Counted from the stretch's first letter, positions 1-7,910 are shown. The stretch is 21,576 bases of DNA from Candidatus Pacearchaeota archaeon (GCA_016176815.1 JACOWL010000022.1:1-21576); one strand, 5' to 3'. The notes: generated by a model from the sequence alone, not told the origin. Made by a program: numbers and translations.

Positions 1-1020
1 TGCAGGGTTTATTCTAAATTCAAAAACATGTTTTGCGTCGTCGCCTTCATCAACATCTCCGAATTCAAATTTCTCTGCGTCTTCACTTATCCAAATCATA
101 TCTCCCGCAACATTTTGCCCGGCGCTGTTAAATATTCCCAATTCAAATGTAAGATCATTTATATCGTACAATCCACTTGAAGAAGCTCTGTTATTATCAA
201 AATTAACTTCAATTTCAATAGTATCTAAAGGCAGCCAACCATCATCATCTCCATTTCCTTTATTTGAAATATCAACTGCTAAAGCTAAATTACTATCGCT
301 TGAACCAGCTGTGCAAAAGCTGTCATATACTATTACTGTTCTTGTTTTTTGGGTTGCAATATTTAGATTTGAATCTTGCGCGCTGTAAATTACTGTGTAT
401 GTTCCTGCAACAGCAGTATTAACAGTAGATACAGAAGTAACAATTATAGTTGAATCATAATTATCAGTTGCTGTTGCGCCAGCGTCAGTGTATGTGCCTC
501 CAAGAGCAACATACTCAAGAGAACTCCCAGTTATAGTAATTACTGGTTTAGTTGTATCCTGAATTTTTATCTGAATTCCTAAAGTAGAACTAACTATGGT
601 CGGATTCGGTTCATATCCATCTATACCTAAAGTTCCAAGATAATTTCCAAGAGGTTTATTAGCTGGAATAGTAAATGTTAAAGACATTTGAGCGCTTGTA
701 GTTCCATCTGCTAAAGTAGTAATAGCATTAGTAACAGTACCTGGAGAAACAATAGTGTTTACACCACTTGTTAAAGTTACTGGCATAATGCCAGTATTAT
801 CGTCATAAAAATCAATCGTATCTATATTATCAGTATCAGCTCCTGTATCAACATCCTGCGCTTGAAATAAAATTGTAACTACCTGAGCGCCGGTTGAATA
901 TTCAAGAGTAGTTGTATTTCCAGAAACTCCTGTAAAAGCAACAGTTGCGCTTACAAAACTTAAAGCAACAGCTAATAAAAAAATGCCTGCAATCATCAAA
1001 GACAAACTTTTACTTCTCAT
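1..1020 (-). CDS. Secreted Ig-like (DUF5011-type) surface protein, 3' end outside window
   Basis: The frame is open from an ATG at 1020 down to base 1, giving 340 residues with no stop, so the gene continues beyond the left edge. Residues 1-25 form a signal peptide (MRSK, a hydrophobic stretch, then a VSA-type cleavage site). Residues 26-155 are rich in Thr, Ser and Asp, as in archaeal surface beta-sandwich domains. Residues about 159-232 match the bacterial Ig-like DUF5011/HYR pattern: a TKPVITITG start, then GGTYTDAGATATDNYD, then AGTYTVIYSAQD. The rest is acidic and begins with a single Cys near residue 236. It is probably an exported, cell-surface adhesion or S-layer-associated protein. 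A perfect palindromic TATA box lies about 34 bp upstream of the ATG, so the message is nearly leaderless. The Ig-like domain is clear; the exact role is unknown. Confidence 0.8.
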   Translation of the reverse strand, partial: MRSKSLSLMIAGIFLLAVALSFVSATVAFTGVSGNTTTLEYSTGAQVVTILFQAQDVDTGADTDNIDTIDFYDDNTGIMPVTLTSGVNTIVSPGTVTNAITTLADGTTSAQMSLTFTIPANKPLGNYLGTLGIDGYEPNPTIVSSTLGIQIKIQDTTKPVITITGSSLEYVALGGTYTDAGATATDNYDSTIIVTSVSTVNTAVAGTYTVIYSAQDSNLNIATQKTRTVIVYDSFCTAGSSDSNLALAVDISNKGNGDDDGWLPLDTIEIEVNFDNNRASSSGLYDINDLTFELGIFNSAGQNVAGDMIWISEDAEKFEFGDVDEGDDAKHVFEFRINPA

Positions 1021-1048
1021 TTTTTGATGTAATCCTGAAATTAAGACA

Positions 1049-1058
1049 CTTTATAAAG
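1049..1058 (-). promoter_or_regulatory. TATA box of the surface-protein gene
   Basis: CTTTATAAAG is a 10-bp perfect palindrome centred about 34 bp upstream of the minus-strand ATG at 1020. With the archaeal TATA-to-start distance of about 25 bp, transcription would begin about 8-10 nt before the ATG. Confidence 0.6.
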
Positions 1059-1234
1059 ATTTCCGTTCTTAAAAAGATATATTGATTTATGTATTTTAGA
1101 ATTATTGAGGACAAAGCCGATTTGTAGACGGAGACAGGACAGCAAAATATCTTTTAAGGTATTGGCAGACTGGGGAGATTAGGATTTAAGAGAGGGAATA
1201 GATAAGAGGATTTATTGGATGAATGAAGGAAAAA

Positions 1235-1240
1235 TTTAAA
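1235..1240 (+). promoter_or_regulatory. TATA-like promoter of the methyltransferase operon
   Basis: TTTAAA is preceded by A-rich sequence and lies about 26 bp upstream of the ATG at 1264, matching the leaderless promoter layout seen elsewhere in the window. No Shine-Dalgarno sequence precedes 1264. The rest of the 1021-1263 spacer shows nothing else I can name. Confidence 0.45.
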
Positions 1241-1263
1241 ACAACAGAAATATTTAAAATATC

Positions 1264-2463
1264 ATGGTTAGTAAAACATTTAATTACATAGATCTTTTTG
1301 CTGGTTGTGGAGGTATTTCTTTAGGATTATATAATTCTGGATGGAAAGGAATTTTTGCTGTTGAGAAAGATCCAATGGCATTTGCAACTTTGAACTATAA
1401 TTTAATTGAACAAAAAAAACATTTTCATTGGCCAGAATGGATTCCTAAAAAAGAATTTGATATTTTGAAATTTATAAAAGAATATAAAGAAGAATTAAAA
1501 AAACTTGAAGGAAAAATTGATTTAGTTGTTGGGGGACCACCTTGCCAAGGATTTTCTATGGCAGGTAGGAGGAAAGAAGAGGATAAAAGAAATAATTTAT
1601 TTGACGCCTATATAAATTTTATAAAAATTATAAGACCAAAAGTATTATTATTTGAAAATGTTAAAGGGTTTACTATTGGTTTTAAAAAAGGTGATAAAAG
1701 AGGAGAGGCTTTTTCAAATATTGCAAAAGAAAGATTGAAAAAAATCGGTTATGATGTTGAGGGAGAAATTGTAAACTTTGCGGACTTAAGCGTCCCACAA
1801 AGAAGGAAGAGATTTATACTGATTGGTTTTAGAAAAAATCTTAATAAAAATCCAAAAGAATTTTTTAAAAAATTATATGAAAACAATAAAGAATTTTGTA
1901 GAGAAAAAGAGATTAAAGAAAGAAATGATGTTGGGAATGCGATTTCAGATTTATTACAAAAAAATGGAGAAATAAACTCAACAGATTCAAAGAGTTTTAA
2001 ACAAGGAAATTACGGAAAAGTTGAAAGTTCCTATCAAAAATTATTAAGGGAAAATGAAAAGATTCCAGACAGTCATAGATTTGCTAAACATAATATTCTG
2101 ACAATTAAAAAATTTAAATATATTTTAGAGAAATGTCCTAAAAATTCAAATATCGATGATAAAACTAAAGAAAAATTTAATCTAAAAAAGAGATGTATTA
2201 TTCCTTTATGTGTTAATTCTACAAGCCCAACTTTGACAACTTTACCTGATGATTATATTCATTACTCTGAACCAAGAATATTAACTATAAGAGAATATTC
2301 AAGAATACAATCTTTTCCAGATTGGTTTAAAATTAAAGGAAAATATACTACTGGGGGAAAGAGAAGGAGTGAAGAAGTCCCGAGATATACTCAAGTAGGA
2401 AATGCAATTCCCCCTTTAGGCGGAGAACAATTTGGAAATGTTTTAATGGGGATGTTAAAATGA
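1264..2463 (+). CDS. DNA (cytosine-5-)-methyltransferase, Dcm/HhaI type
   Basis: This enzyme transfers a methyl group from SAM to carbon 5 of cytosine in DNA. The 399-residue protein carries the family motifs in order. Motif I is DLFAGCGGISLGL at about 10-22. Motif IV is GGPPCQGFS, with catalytic Cys94. Motif VI is ENV at 131-133. Motif VIII is QRRKRF at 179-184. Motif X is QVGNAIPP near the C-terminus. The stretch between about 190 and 330 is the variable target-recognition region. Length is typical. The gene opens a four-gene operon; its TGA overlaps the next ATG (ATGA). No restriction endonuclease with a recognisable fold lies beside it, so the methylase probably serves the adjacent ATPase and receiver-HEPN proteins, or marks self DNA for them. 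The target sequence cannot be read from the gene. Confidence 0.95.
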   Translation: MVSKTFNYIDLFAGCGGISLGLYNSGWKGIFAVEKDPMAFATLNYNLIEQKKHFHWPEWIPKKEFDILKFIKEYKEELKKLEGKIDLVVGGPPCQGFSMAGRRKEEDKRNNLFDAYINFIKIIRPKVLLFENVKGFTIGFKKGDKRGEAFSNIAKERLKKIGYDVEGEIVNFADLSVPQRRKRFILIGFRKNLNKNPKEFFKKLYENNKEFCREKEIKERNDVGNAISDLLQKNGEINSTDSKSFKQGNYGKVESSYQKLLRENEKIPDSHRFAKHNILTIKKFKYILEKCPKNSNIDDKTKEKFNLKKRCIIPLCVNSTSPTLTTLPDDYIHYSEPRILTIREYSRIQSFPDWFKIKGKYTTGGKRRSEEVPRYTQVGNAIPPLGGEQFGNVLMGMLK

Positions 2464-4706
2464 AATTTAAAATAAGTTCAGCATTGAAAGATCATATAGG
2501 AAAGGAGTTGATTACGGATAACAATGTTGCGATATTTGAATTAGTGAAAAATTCTTACGATGCTGATGCTAAGAACGTTAAAATCATCTTTAAAGATATG
2601 AGAAGCCCGCAAAAAAGAATTTATATTATTGACAATGGAAAAGGCATGTCTGAAGAAGAATTAGAAAAAAAGTGGTTTTTTTTGGGATATTCTGAAAAAA
2701 GAGATTTTGAAAAATTATTAAAAGATAAAGAAAAATCGAAAAGATTTCTTGCTGGAGCAAAAGGGATGGGAAGATTTTCTTGTGATAGATTGGGATCAAA
2801 ATTAAAAGTATATACGCGTACAAAACTTGAAAAAGATTTTAATGTTGTAGAATTAGATTGGGCAAAATTTGAAGAGGATCAAAAAAAGGAATTTATCTCA
2901 ATCGATGTCAAAACTTCCAGACAAAATATTCTTAAATTTGATTTTGGGAAATTTGATAATCCTGGAACAATAATCGAGATTAATGATTTAAGAGATGACT
3001 GGACTTGGAAAGATCTTCAAAAGACAAAAAGATATTTACAAAGATTGATTAATCCACTCCAAATCCCAAATGAAGATAGTTTTGATATAGAATTAATTGC
3101 AGAAGATTTTATTGTAGATGATACTAAACAAAAACACGATTACGATAGGGTAAATGGGCTAGTTAAAAATATTGCATATGAAAAAATTAAAATGAAAACA
3201 ACTACTATGGAGTGCAATATTTCTGAGGACGGAAAAGAAATTTTTACCAAACTTGAAGATAAAGGTATCCCTATTTTCACGTTAAAAGAAAAAAATAATT
3301 TTTTATTACTAAAAGGAATTAAAGTTAAAGTATCTTATTTGAATCCTCAGGCGAAACGTACTTTTAAGAGGGATATGGGGGTTGAAGCTAAAAATTATGG
3401 ACATATTTTTTTATTCAAGAATGGATTTAGGGTTTTGCCTTATGGAGAAATAGAAGATGATTGGCTTGAATTAAATCTTAGAAAAACACAAGGTTATTCA
3501 CGTAATCTCGGAACAAGGGAGCTCTTGGGAAGAATAGAAATCAATGATTCAGAAAATAATTTTAGAGAAGCAACAAGTAGAAATCATGGATTACTAAATA
3601 CCCCTTCTTTTGAACAACTTCAAAAATTTGTCTTGGAAGTAATTCTCAAAAAATTAGAAAAATATGTTGTTGGAGCAATTTATTGGGATTCAGAAATAAA
3701 AACAAAAGATTTTGAAGAAATTAAGAAAGATTCTAAAAAAATAATTAAGCAAATTGCAGGAGATTTGGAAAATAAGGATTTATGGTATAATAAAGATTTC
3801 TTAGAGATTGTAGAAGAAAAAACAATTGAAAAAATACCTGAAACAATAGAAACAATTGAAGATTTAATGAAAAAAGAAAAAGATAAAGAAATAAAACTAG
3901 TCTATAATCAGCAGATTCAAAGCTTAAAAATAGGTTTAAAATTAGAAAAAGAAAAACAAAAAGAAAAGCTCGAAGAGAAAGAAGAAGAAATTAAAGAAAT
4001 AAAAAGTGAATTGGAAATTAAAGAAAAAGAAGGGTTATTTTTATCAGGCGCTCTTTCTGTTGATCAAGAAGCAACACAGAGATTAATTCACATAATAAAT
4101 AATTCTACAGATCCAATTCAGAAGGCTTTATCTGAAATTAATAAACATATACAAAAGAACTCTCCTATCGAAAAAATTATTCCTTTTGTTGATGATATAT
4201 CATTAGAGCATGATCAAATCAAATACTTATCAGAGATATTAAGTATGGCTAATTTTAATACAAAAGTCGAAACAATAAAAAGAGATATAGTTCAATACAT
4301 TTTTGAATATCTAACAAATATGAAATACTCTAGCTTAAAATTTGATTTTAAAAACGAAGACATTAAATTTGTTTGTAGATTTAAACCTCTTGAAATACTA
4401 ATTATTCTAAATAATTTCATAAGCAATTCCTTAAAGCAAGATGCAACCAGAATTAGGTTGGATTTTGAAAAGAATAAAGATTTTTTAGTATTGCTGATTT
4501 CAGATAACTCGGATAATGGAGGTATTAAAGATAAAGATGCACCCCATATATTTAATAGGGCCTATTCAACTACAAAAGGAGCTGGTCAAGGACTGTATGA
4601 TGTTAAAAGGATATTAAAAAATTTAAACGGGAATATAAAATTTATAGGAAATAACATAGAAAATCAATTAAATGGAGCTTGTTTTGAAATAAAAATTAGA
4701 AAATGA
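2460..4706 (+). CDS. Double GHKL ATPase: Hsp90/MORC-like N-terminus and histidine-kinase-like C-terminus
   Basis: The 748-residue protein has two GHKL ATP-binding domains. The N-terminal one shows the N-box AIFELVKNSYDADA (Glu27, Asn31, Asp34), the G1 box DNGKGM (58-63) and the G2 box GAKGMGRFS (99-107), as in Hsp90/MutL/MORC-type ATPases. Residues about 465-525 are a Lys/Glu-rich coiled coil. The C-terminal domain is sensor-kinase-like: N-box NNFISNS (651-657), SDNSDNGG (681-688), then IFNRAYSTTKGAGQGLYDVKRI with the G2 glycines at 707-711. His544 in LIHIINNSTDP could be a phospho-acceptor, but the surrounding H-box is not canonical. Four-base overlaps on both sides couple it to the methylase and to the receiver-HEPN gene, its likely output partner. 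It has no membrane segments, so it is a cytoplasmic sensor. Hsp90-like ATPases of this kind are known from restriction-modification and defence operons. Confidence 0.85.
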   Translation: MKFKISSALKDHIGKELITDNNVAIFELVKNSYDADAKNVKIIFKDMRSPQKRIYIIDNGKGMSEEELEKKWFFLGYSEKRDFEKLLKDKEKSKRFLAGAKGMGRFSCDRLGSKLKVYTRTKLEKDFNVVELDWAKFEEDQKKEFISIDVKTSRQNILKFDFGKFDNPGTIIEINDLRDDWTWKDLQKTKRYLQRLINPLQIPNEDSFDIELIAEDFIVDDTKQKHDYDRVNGLVKNIAYEKIKMKTTTMECNISEDGKEIFTKLEDKGIPIFTLKEKNNFLLLKGIKVKVSYLNPQAKRTFKRDMGVEAKNYGHIFLFKNGFRVLPYGEIEDDWLELNLRKTQGYSRNLGTRELLGRIEINDSENNFREATSRNHGLLNTPSFEQLQKFVLEVILKKLEKYVVGAIYWDSEIKTKDFEEIKKDSKKIIKQIAGDLENKDLWYNKDFLEIVEEKTIEKIPETIETIEDLMKKEKDKEIKLVYNQQIQSLKIGLKLEKEKQKEKLEEKEEEIKEIKSELEIKEKEGLFLSGALSVDQEATQRLIHIINNSTDPIQKALSEINKHIQKNSPIEKIIPFVDDISLEHDQIKYLSEILSMANFNTKVETIKRDIVQYIFEYLTNMKYSSLKFDFKNEDIKFVCRFKPLEILIILNNFISNSLKQDATRIRLDFEKNKDFLVLLISDNSDNGGIKDKDAPHIFNRAYSTTKGAGQGLYDVKRILKNLNGNIKFIGNNIENQLNGACFEIKIRK

Positions 4707-5533
4707 AATTTAAAATATTGTGGATAGATGATAGACCAAGTTCAATTAAATCCTCAAAAAATCAAATTGAGGAATTTCTCAAAGAAAAAGGATTTGAACC
4801 TGACATCGAGATGATTCAAGACGTTGAAAATATAAAAAAAATTCTTGATGAAAAGATTAATGGAGAAGTTGATCTTATTGTAACGGATAATGATTTAGAT
4901 GAAGAATTTAATGGATTGGATGTTATAAAAAAAATTGGAGAGAAAAAGGCATTAATTGATGTATTATTTTATTCTACTCCTTCATTTGATGAAGGAGAAT
5001 TAATGAATTATCACCATTTTATTGAAATTGTTCGCGATAAGACGAAAATATTAGAACCTCTGAAAAAATTAATAAAAAAGAATATTAAACGGTGTGAAGA
5101 TCCCGTTTTCTTAAGAGGTTATGTATTGTCAAGAGTTGTAGACTTGGAAATAGAATTAAATGAATTATTTGAGATATATTTTGAAATTAAATCTAATTCA
5201 AAAGAACATTTTCATGGGTTCTTAATGGAAAATAGGAATTTTTCTCTTTCTGGCAAGAGCATCGCATTTTCTAAATTATTAGATAAAAATAAGGAAATTC
5301 TCAAAGATATAACTCTTTCCCGAAATAAACTTGAAGATATTGCTAGTAAAAGAAACATTCTTGCTCATTGTAAAATCGATTCAGAAAAACCAAATTGTTT
5401 TATTTCTATGGGAGATTCAGAAGAATTTGGTAGGGAAAAATTAAAAGAATTACTTAAAAAAATAAATGAAGCATTATTAGAAATAGGCAAGATGAAAGAA
5501 AAATTAAAAAAATCACTTCCCGGGAAAGACTAA
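4703..5533 (+). CDS. Receiver domain fused to a HEPN-like RNase domain
   Basis: Residues 1-125 form a response-regulator receiver fold: KILWIDD with acidic Asp9 and Asp10, DLIVTDNDLDEEFNG with candidate phospho-acceptor Asp62, and a conserved-position Ser/Thr in FYST (about 91-92). The usual C-terminal KP motif is not obvious. Residues about 135-275 are all alpha-helical and contain RNILAH (217-222), an exact R-N-x3-H match to the Rx4-6H catalytic motif of HEPN ribonucleases, with acidic helices before it. I infer an RNA-cleaving effector controlled by phosphorylation or contact from the preceding ATPase. The ATG overlaps that gene's TGA, and the downstream 56-aa gene starts directly after its stop. 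The receiver call is strong. The HEPN call rests on one motif and helical content, and binding without catalysis is possible. Confidence 0.75.
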   Translation: MKFKILWIDDRPSSIKSSKNQIEEFLKEKGFEPDIEMIQDVENIKKILDEKINGEVDLIVTDNDLDEEFNGLDVIKKIGEKKALIDVLFYSTPSFDEGELMNYHHFIEIVRDKTKILEPLKKLIKKNIKRCEDPVFLRGYVLSRVVDLEIELNELFEIYFEIKSNSKEHFHGFLMENRNFSLSGKSIAFSKLLDKNKEILKDITLSRNKLEDIASKRNILAHCKIDSEKPNCFISMGDSEEFGREKLKELLKKINEALLEIGKMKEKLKKSLPGKD

Positions 5534-5704
5534 ATGTTAAAAAGTGAAGATATTAAATTTATTCGAGAAAGTTTTAAGTATGCTTTAGATAGAATGAATG
5601 ATTTGCCTAATGAGATTTGGGGTTCTTATGAGGAAAAACAAAAGAGAATAAATGAAGTAGAAGAGAAACAAAAAGAAATTTTAGAAAACTTAAAAAATAA
5701 ATAA
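5534..5704 (+). CDS. Small charged helical protein, 56 aa, last gene of the defence-like operon
   Basis: The ATG at 5534 follows the TAA of the receiver-HEPN gene with no gap (TAAATG), so it is almost certainly co-translated. The 56 residues begin MLKSEDIKFI and end in a Lys/Glu-rich amphipathic helix (EVEEKQKEILENLKNK). It has no cysteines, signal peptide or membrane segment. No family is recognised. Its place after a putative HEPN toxin makes an antitoxin or regulatory subunit possible, but this is inference only. It ends 5 bp from the convergent elp3 stop. Confidence 0.6.
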   Translation: MLKSEDIKFIRESFKYALDRMNDLPNEIWGSYEEKQKRINEVEEKQKEILENLKNK

Positions 5705-5709
5705 AAACA

Positions 5710-7227
5710 TTAATTCAAATCCTTAACCATATAAACCCCTCCATCATCCAAGGCATATCCAAGTTTTTTATAATATTCCCTTACTCCTACTCCCGAAATA
5801 ACTTTGATTGATTTTATTTTTTTACCTATGCAAATTTCTTCTGCTTTTTGCATTAATCTTTTTCCAAGACCAATATGCTGTGATTCAAATCCTTTTTTGC
5901 CAAGATTTAATGCCTGCCCGTAAACATGAAGTTCGCGGATTATTGCCGTTTTTAATTTTTCAGATTTTGTTTGCCCCGCCCGCCAGCGCTTCGCTCCCCC
6001 TCCAGCCGCCCGAAGTTGTTTGAAATTGTTCATTTTTTTTGCAATTTCAGATTTATTATCATTATTAAAAATTCTTAATCTCAATAATCCAAACAAAATA
6101 TTTTCTTTGTTTGTAAATTCCAAAAAATATTCTTTTCCATTAGAAGCTGGATATTCAATAATTTTTATTTTAGCGTTTAAATCAAGGGCATTTTTATTAA
6201 ATCCAATTTCCCTCATCCTTATTTCACCGATTTTTAATCCTTTATTTCTAAATTCTTCTTCAATATCTTTTCTTAAATCTAATTTTTCAAGACCTTCAAT
6301 TAATTTTTCTTTTGGAAATTCTATTAAAATTTCTTTTGTTTCTTTTTCGTTGTATGGGGTATATCCAATTAATTTGTATGTTTTTTCCAGCGGAGAGTCC
6401 TTAATAATCTGGCACGGATAAATTTTTAGCTGATCCGGACGAAATTTTTCATCCTGAAAAATTTTTTTAAATAATTTTAAATCTTTTTCTTTATTGCTTC
6501 CGGGCAAGCCGGGCATTATATGATATCCTAATTTAAATCCCGCATTTTTTAATTTTTCAGTCGCGTCAATTACATCTTGAATAGTGTGCCCGCGATTTGT
6601 TTTCTTGTAAATTTTATCGTCGGGCATTTGAACTCCGATTTCAACTCTTGTTGCTCCAAATTCCAGCATTTCTTTAATATCTTTATCAGTGCAATTATCC
6701 GGGCGATTTTCAATGCACATTGCAACGCATCTATGTTTCGCCTTTTCGTTCTTCAATTGAGCTGTTTTTAATTGTTTTTTTAATTCTTCAATTGAAGGAC
6801 GAATGGAAATCTTTGATTTGCTTTCATTTATTTTTTTTGCTTGTTCTAAATTTTTGGAATTTTTATTGTTTAGAGCATCAAAAATTTTTTTTATAAAATT
6901 ATATTTGTATTCTTTTGGATATTGCAAAAAAGTTCCTCCGAGAATTATTATTTCAATTTTATCAGTTGGATGTTTCATTAATTTCAAAACATTCAGTCTG
7001 ACTTTTACCTGCTCATAAGGATCATATGCCAACTTCATTGCGCGCATAATTGCCGGACTTTTATCTGTATAGCTTTGAGGGACATGCTCTCCTCCAGGAC
7101 AATAAATACAAGTTCCGTGATCGCATTTTCTCGGCGCAAGAACAACTGTCAGAGGCGTAACTCCGGAAATGCTTCTTACTGGTTTTTTAACTCCAAGTCC
7201 GAGCTCAATTTTATTTTTAGTTGACAT
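5710..7227 (-). CDS. elp3: Elp3-like tRNA uridine-34 carboxymethyl transferase (radical SAM plus acetyltransferase)
   Basis: Archaeal Elp3 acts alone, using acetyl-CoA and a 4Fe-4S/SAM centre to start the cm5U34 modification of tRNA wobble bases. The 505-aa protein has the radical SAM cluster motif CDHGTCIYC (Cys35, Cys40, Cys43) followed by PGG. It also has SPAIMRAMKLAYDPYEQV, the VEIGVQ and MPGLPGS segments, and a C-terminal GNAT domain with IRELHVYG and QHIGLGKRLM. Between the two domains, residues about 390-425 contain an insertion with a GC-rich core (RAAGGGAKRWRAGQ, residues 406-419) that Elp3 proteins do not normally have before IRELHVYG. The ATG at 7227 has a TATA box centred 26 bp upstream, so the message is leaderless. 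The gene converges on the methylase operon with only 5 bp between stops. Confidence 0.93.
   Translation of the reverse strand: MSTKNKIELGLGVKKPVRSISGVTPLTVVLAPRKCDHGTCIYCPGGEHVPQSYTDKSPAIMRAMKLAYDPYEQVKVRLNVLKLMKHPTDKIEIIILGGTFLQYPKEYKYNFIKKIFDALNNKNSKNLEQAKKINESKSKISIRPSIEELKKQLKTAQLKNEKAKHRCVAMCIENRPDNCTDKDIKEMLEFGATRVEIGVQMPDDKIYKKTNRGHTIQDVIDATEKLKNAGFKLGYHIMPGLPGSNKEKDLKLFKKIFQDEKFRPDQLKIYPCQIIKDSPLEKTYKLIGYTPYNEKETKEILIEFPKEKLIEGLEKLDLRKDIEEEFRNKGLKIGEIRMREIGFNKNALDLNAKIKIIEYPASNGKEYFLEFTNKENILFGLLRLRIFNNDNKSEIAKKMNNFKQLRAAGGGAKRWRAGQTKSEKLKTAIIRELHVYGQALNLGKKGFESQHIGLGKRLMQKAEEICIGKKIKSIKVISGVGVREYYKKLGYALDDGGVYMVKDLN
5973..6012. repeat. GC-rich palindrome-containing insertion inside elp3
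   Basis: Of these 40 bases, 34 are G or C, in an otherwise strongly AT-rich region. It holds the hairpin AGCG-CTT-CGCT. The block is in frame and encodes about 14 Gly/Ala/Arg-rich residues in the linker between the two Elp3 domains. It resembles small palindromic elements that insert in frame in coding sequence. No second copy occurs in this window, so the element identity is unproven. Confidence 0.5.
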
Positions 7228-7248
7228 AGAAATAATAAAAGAGGAAGA

Positions 7249-7257
7249 CTTTTAAAG
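7249..7257 (-). promoter_or_regulatory. TATA box of elp3
   Basis: On the minus strand this reads CTTTAAAAG, centred 26 bp from the ATG at 7227, the spacing of a leaderless archaeal promoter. Confidence 0.55.
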
Positions 7258-7291
7258 ATTTTATTGTTTAGAAAAACTAAATCCCCGTTCC

Positions 7292-7380
7292 CTAAACAAA
7301 TTTTTTAATTAATTCTCTTTTTATTAACTGCTTTTTTTCTTCTGAAATATTCAACAAGAATTTTTTTGTCATTCTCTCAG
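7292..7380 (-). pseudogene. Frameshifted C-terminal part of the MazF/PemK-like toxin gene
   Basis: Just after the point where the toxin frame reads LQFLRE and stops, the -1 frame continues as SERMTKKFLLNISEEKKQLI and ends in a stop at 7292-7294. This is the helical ending expected of archaeal MazF/PemK-like toxins (typically YIFTISERM...). One missing base in the T-run near 7380-7384 would explain it. Restoring the frame gives a protein of about 101 residues. It could be a true decay mutation, a sequencing error in a homopolymer, or a -1 recoding site. Confidence 0.7.
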
Positions 7381-7596
7381 AAATTGTAAAATATAATTCA
7401 ATTTTATTACGCTGTCTTTTGGCAGTCCCTCTTTTTTTGTTATTAAAATGCCTTTCATTTTCAAATTGCTTGTTAATCCGGCAACAACGACATTTCCTTG
7501 TTCTTCAAATAAGACTAAAACGGGCCTAACCTTAATTTCAAAAGTATCTGTGTATTGGACTTCTGCAAGAATTATTTGACCAAAATTAAATTTCAT
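7369..7596 (-). CDS. MazF/PemK-like toxin, C-terminally truncated
   Basis: The 75-residue reading frame has the MazF/PemK signature: the N-terminal strand FGQIILAEVQYTD, the KVRPVLVLF segment (Arg24, Pro25), VVVAGLTSN (Thr42, Ser43) and KKEGLPKDSVIKLNYI. Members of this family are mRNA interferases, usually about 100-115 aa. This one stops early because of a frameshift, and the missing C-terminal helix is still legible downstream in the -1 frame. The start overlaps the 3' end of the antitoxin gene by 11 bp, the usual toxin-antitoxin layout. Whether the short form is active cannot be told from sequence; loss of the C-terminal helix may inactivate it. Confidence 0.75.
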   Translation of the reverse strand: MKFNFGQIILAEVQYTDTFEIKVRPVLVLFEEQGNVVVAGLTSNLKMKGILITKKEGLPKDSVIKLNYILQFLRE

Positions 7597-7816
7597 CCCA
7601 GAATTCGTCCTCTTTGTTGCCCCATAATTCTTTCATTTTCGGCTGCTGAATTTTATGCAAAAATTCATCGTATTGATTTCTTTTCTTTAAAACTAAAAAA
7701 ATTTTCGCCATTTTTTCCAATAGCTCGTTATAAGTCTGTTTGGGGTAATCTTTTGTTTCTTTAAGCAGTTCAATTACCCTTTTATCAATCAAAATTGTTG
7801 ATTCTCTTGCAGCCAT
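7586..7816 (-). CDS. Putative antitoxin of the MazF/PemK-like pair
   Basis: This 76-residue charged protein lies directly upstream of the toxin gene and overlaps it by 11 bp. The N-terminus (RESTILIDKRVIELLKETK) looks like a strand-plus-helix DNA-binding segment of the ribbon-helix-helix type. The C-terminus (MKELWGNKEDEFWDEI) is an acidic tail with two tryptophans, typical of an antitoxin segment that wraps its toxin. I do not assign a named family. The operon has its own TATA box about 28 bp before the ATG and is probably autorepressed, as is usual for such pairs. Confidence in the role comes mainly from context. Confidence 0.7.
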   Translation of the reverse strand: MAARESTILIDKRVIELLKETKDYPKQTYNELLEKMAKIFLVLKKRNQYDEFLHKIQQPKMKELWGNKEDEFWDEI

Positions 7817-7838
7817 GTATAATTAATTATATGCTATT

Positions 7839-7848
7839 TATATATAAA
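7839..7848 (-). promoter_or_regulatory. TATA box of the toxin-antitoxin operon
   Basis: On the minus strand this reads TTTATATATA, centred about 28 bp upstream of the antitoxin ATG at 7816. Confidence 0.55.
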
Positions 7849-7910
7849 CTTTTCTATTTTTCATGCATAAGATAAAATTTTTACAGCTGAAGATTATCTT
7901 AATAATAAAA

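Noticed and set aside
1021..1263. Possible small RNA in the intergenic region, which has slightly higher G content
   Set aside because: No stable hairpin, C/D box pair or tRNA features found by eye beyond the two promoters.
2626..2823. Open frame opposite the GHKL ATPase gene
   Set aside because: Low-complexity Leu/Ile/Phe-rich translation antisense to a clearly conserved domain; no start signals.
5884..5893. TTCAAATCC resembling a tRNA T-loop
   Set aside because: It lies inside elp3, with no matching acceptor, D-arm or anticodon stem.
5808..7018. Four plus-strand frames opposite elp3
   Set aside because: They lie antisense to conserved Elp3 motifs and have Phe/Leu-rich compositions typical of the reverse of Lys/Glu-rich genes.
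7555..7764. Plus-strand frame across the toxin-antitoxin pair
   Set aside because: Antisense to both genes, which show family signatures and coupled starts.
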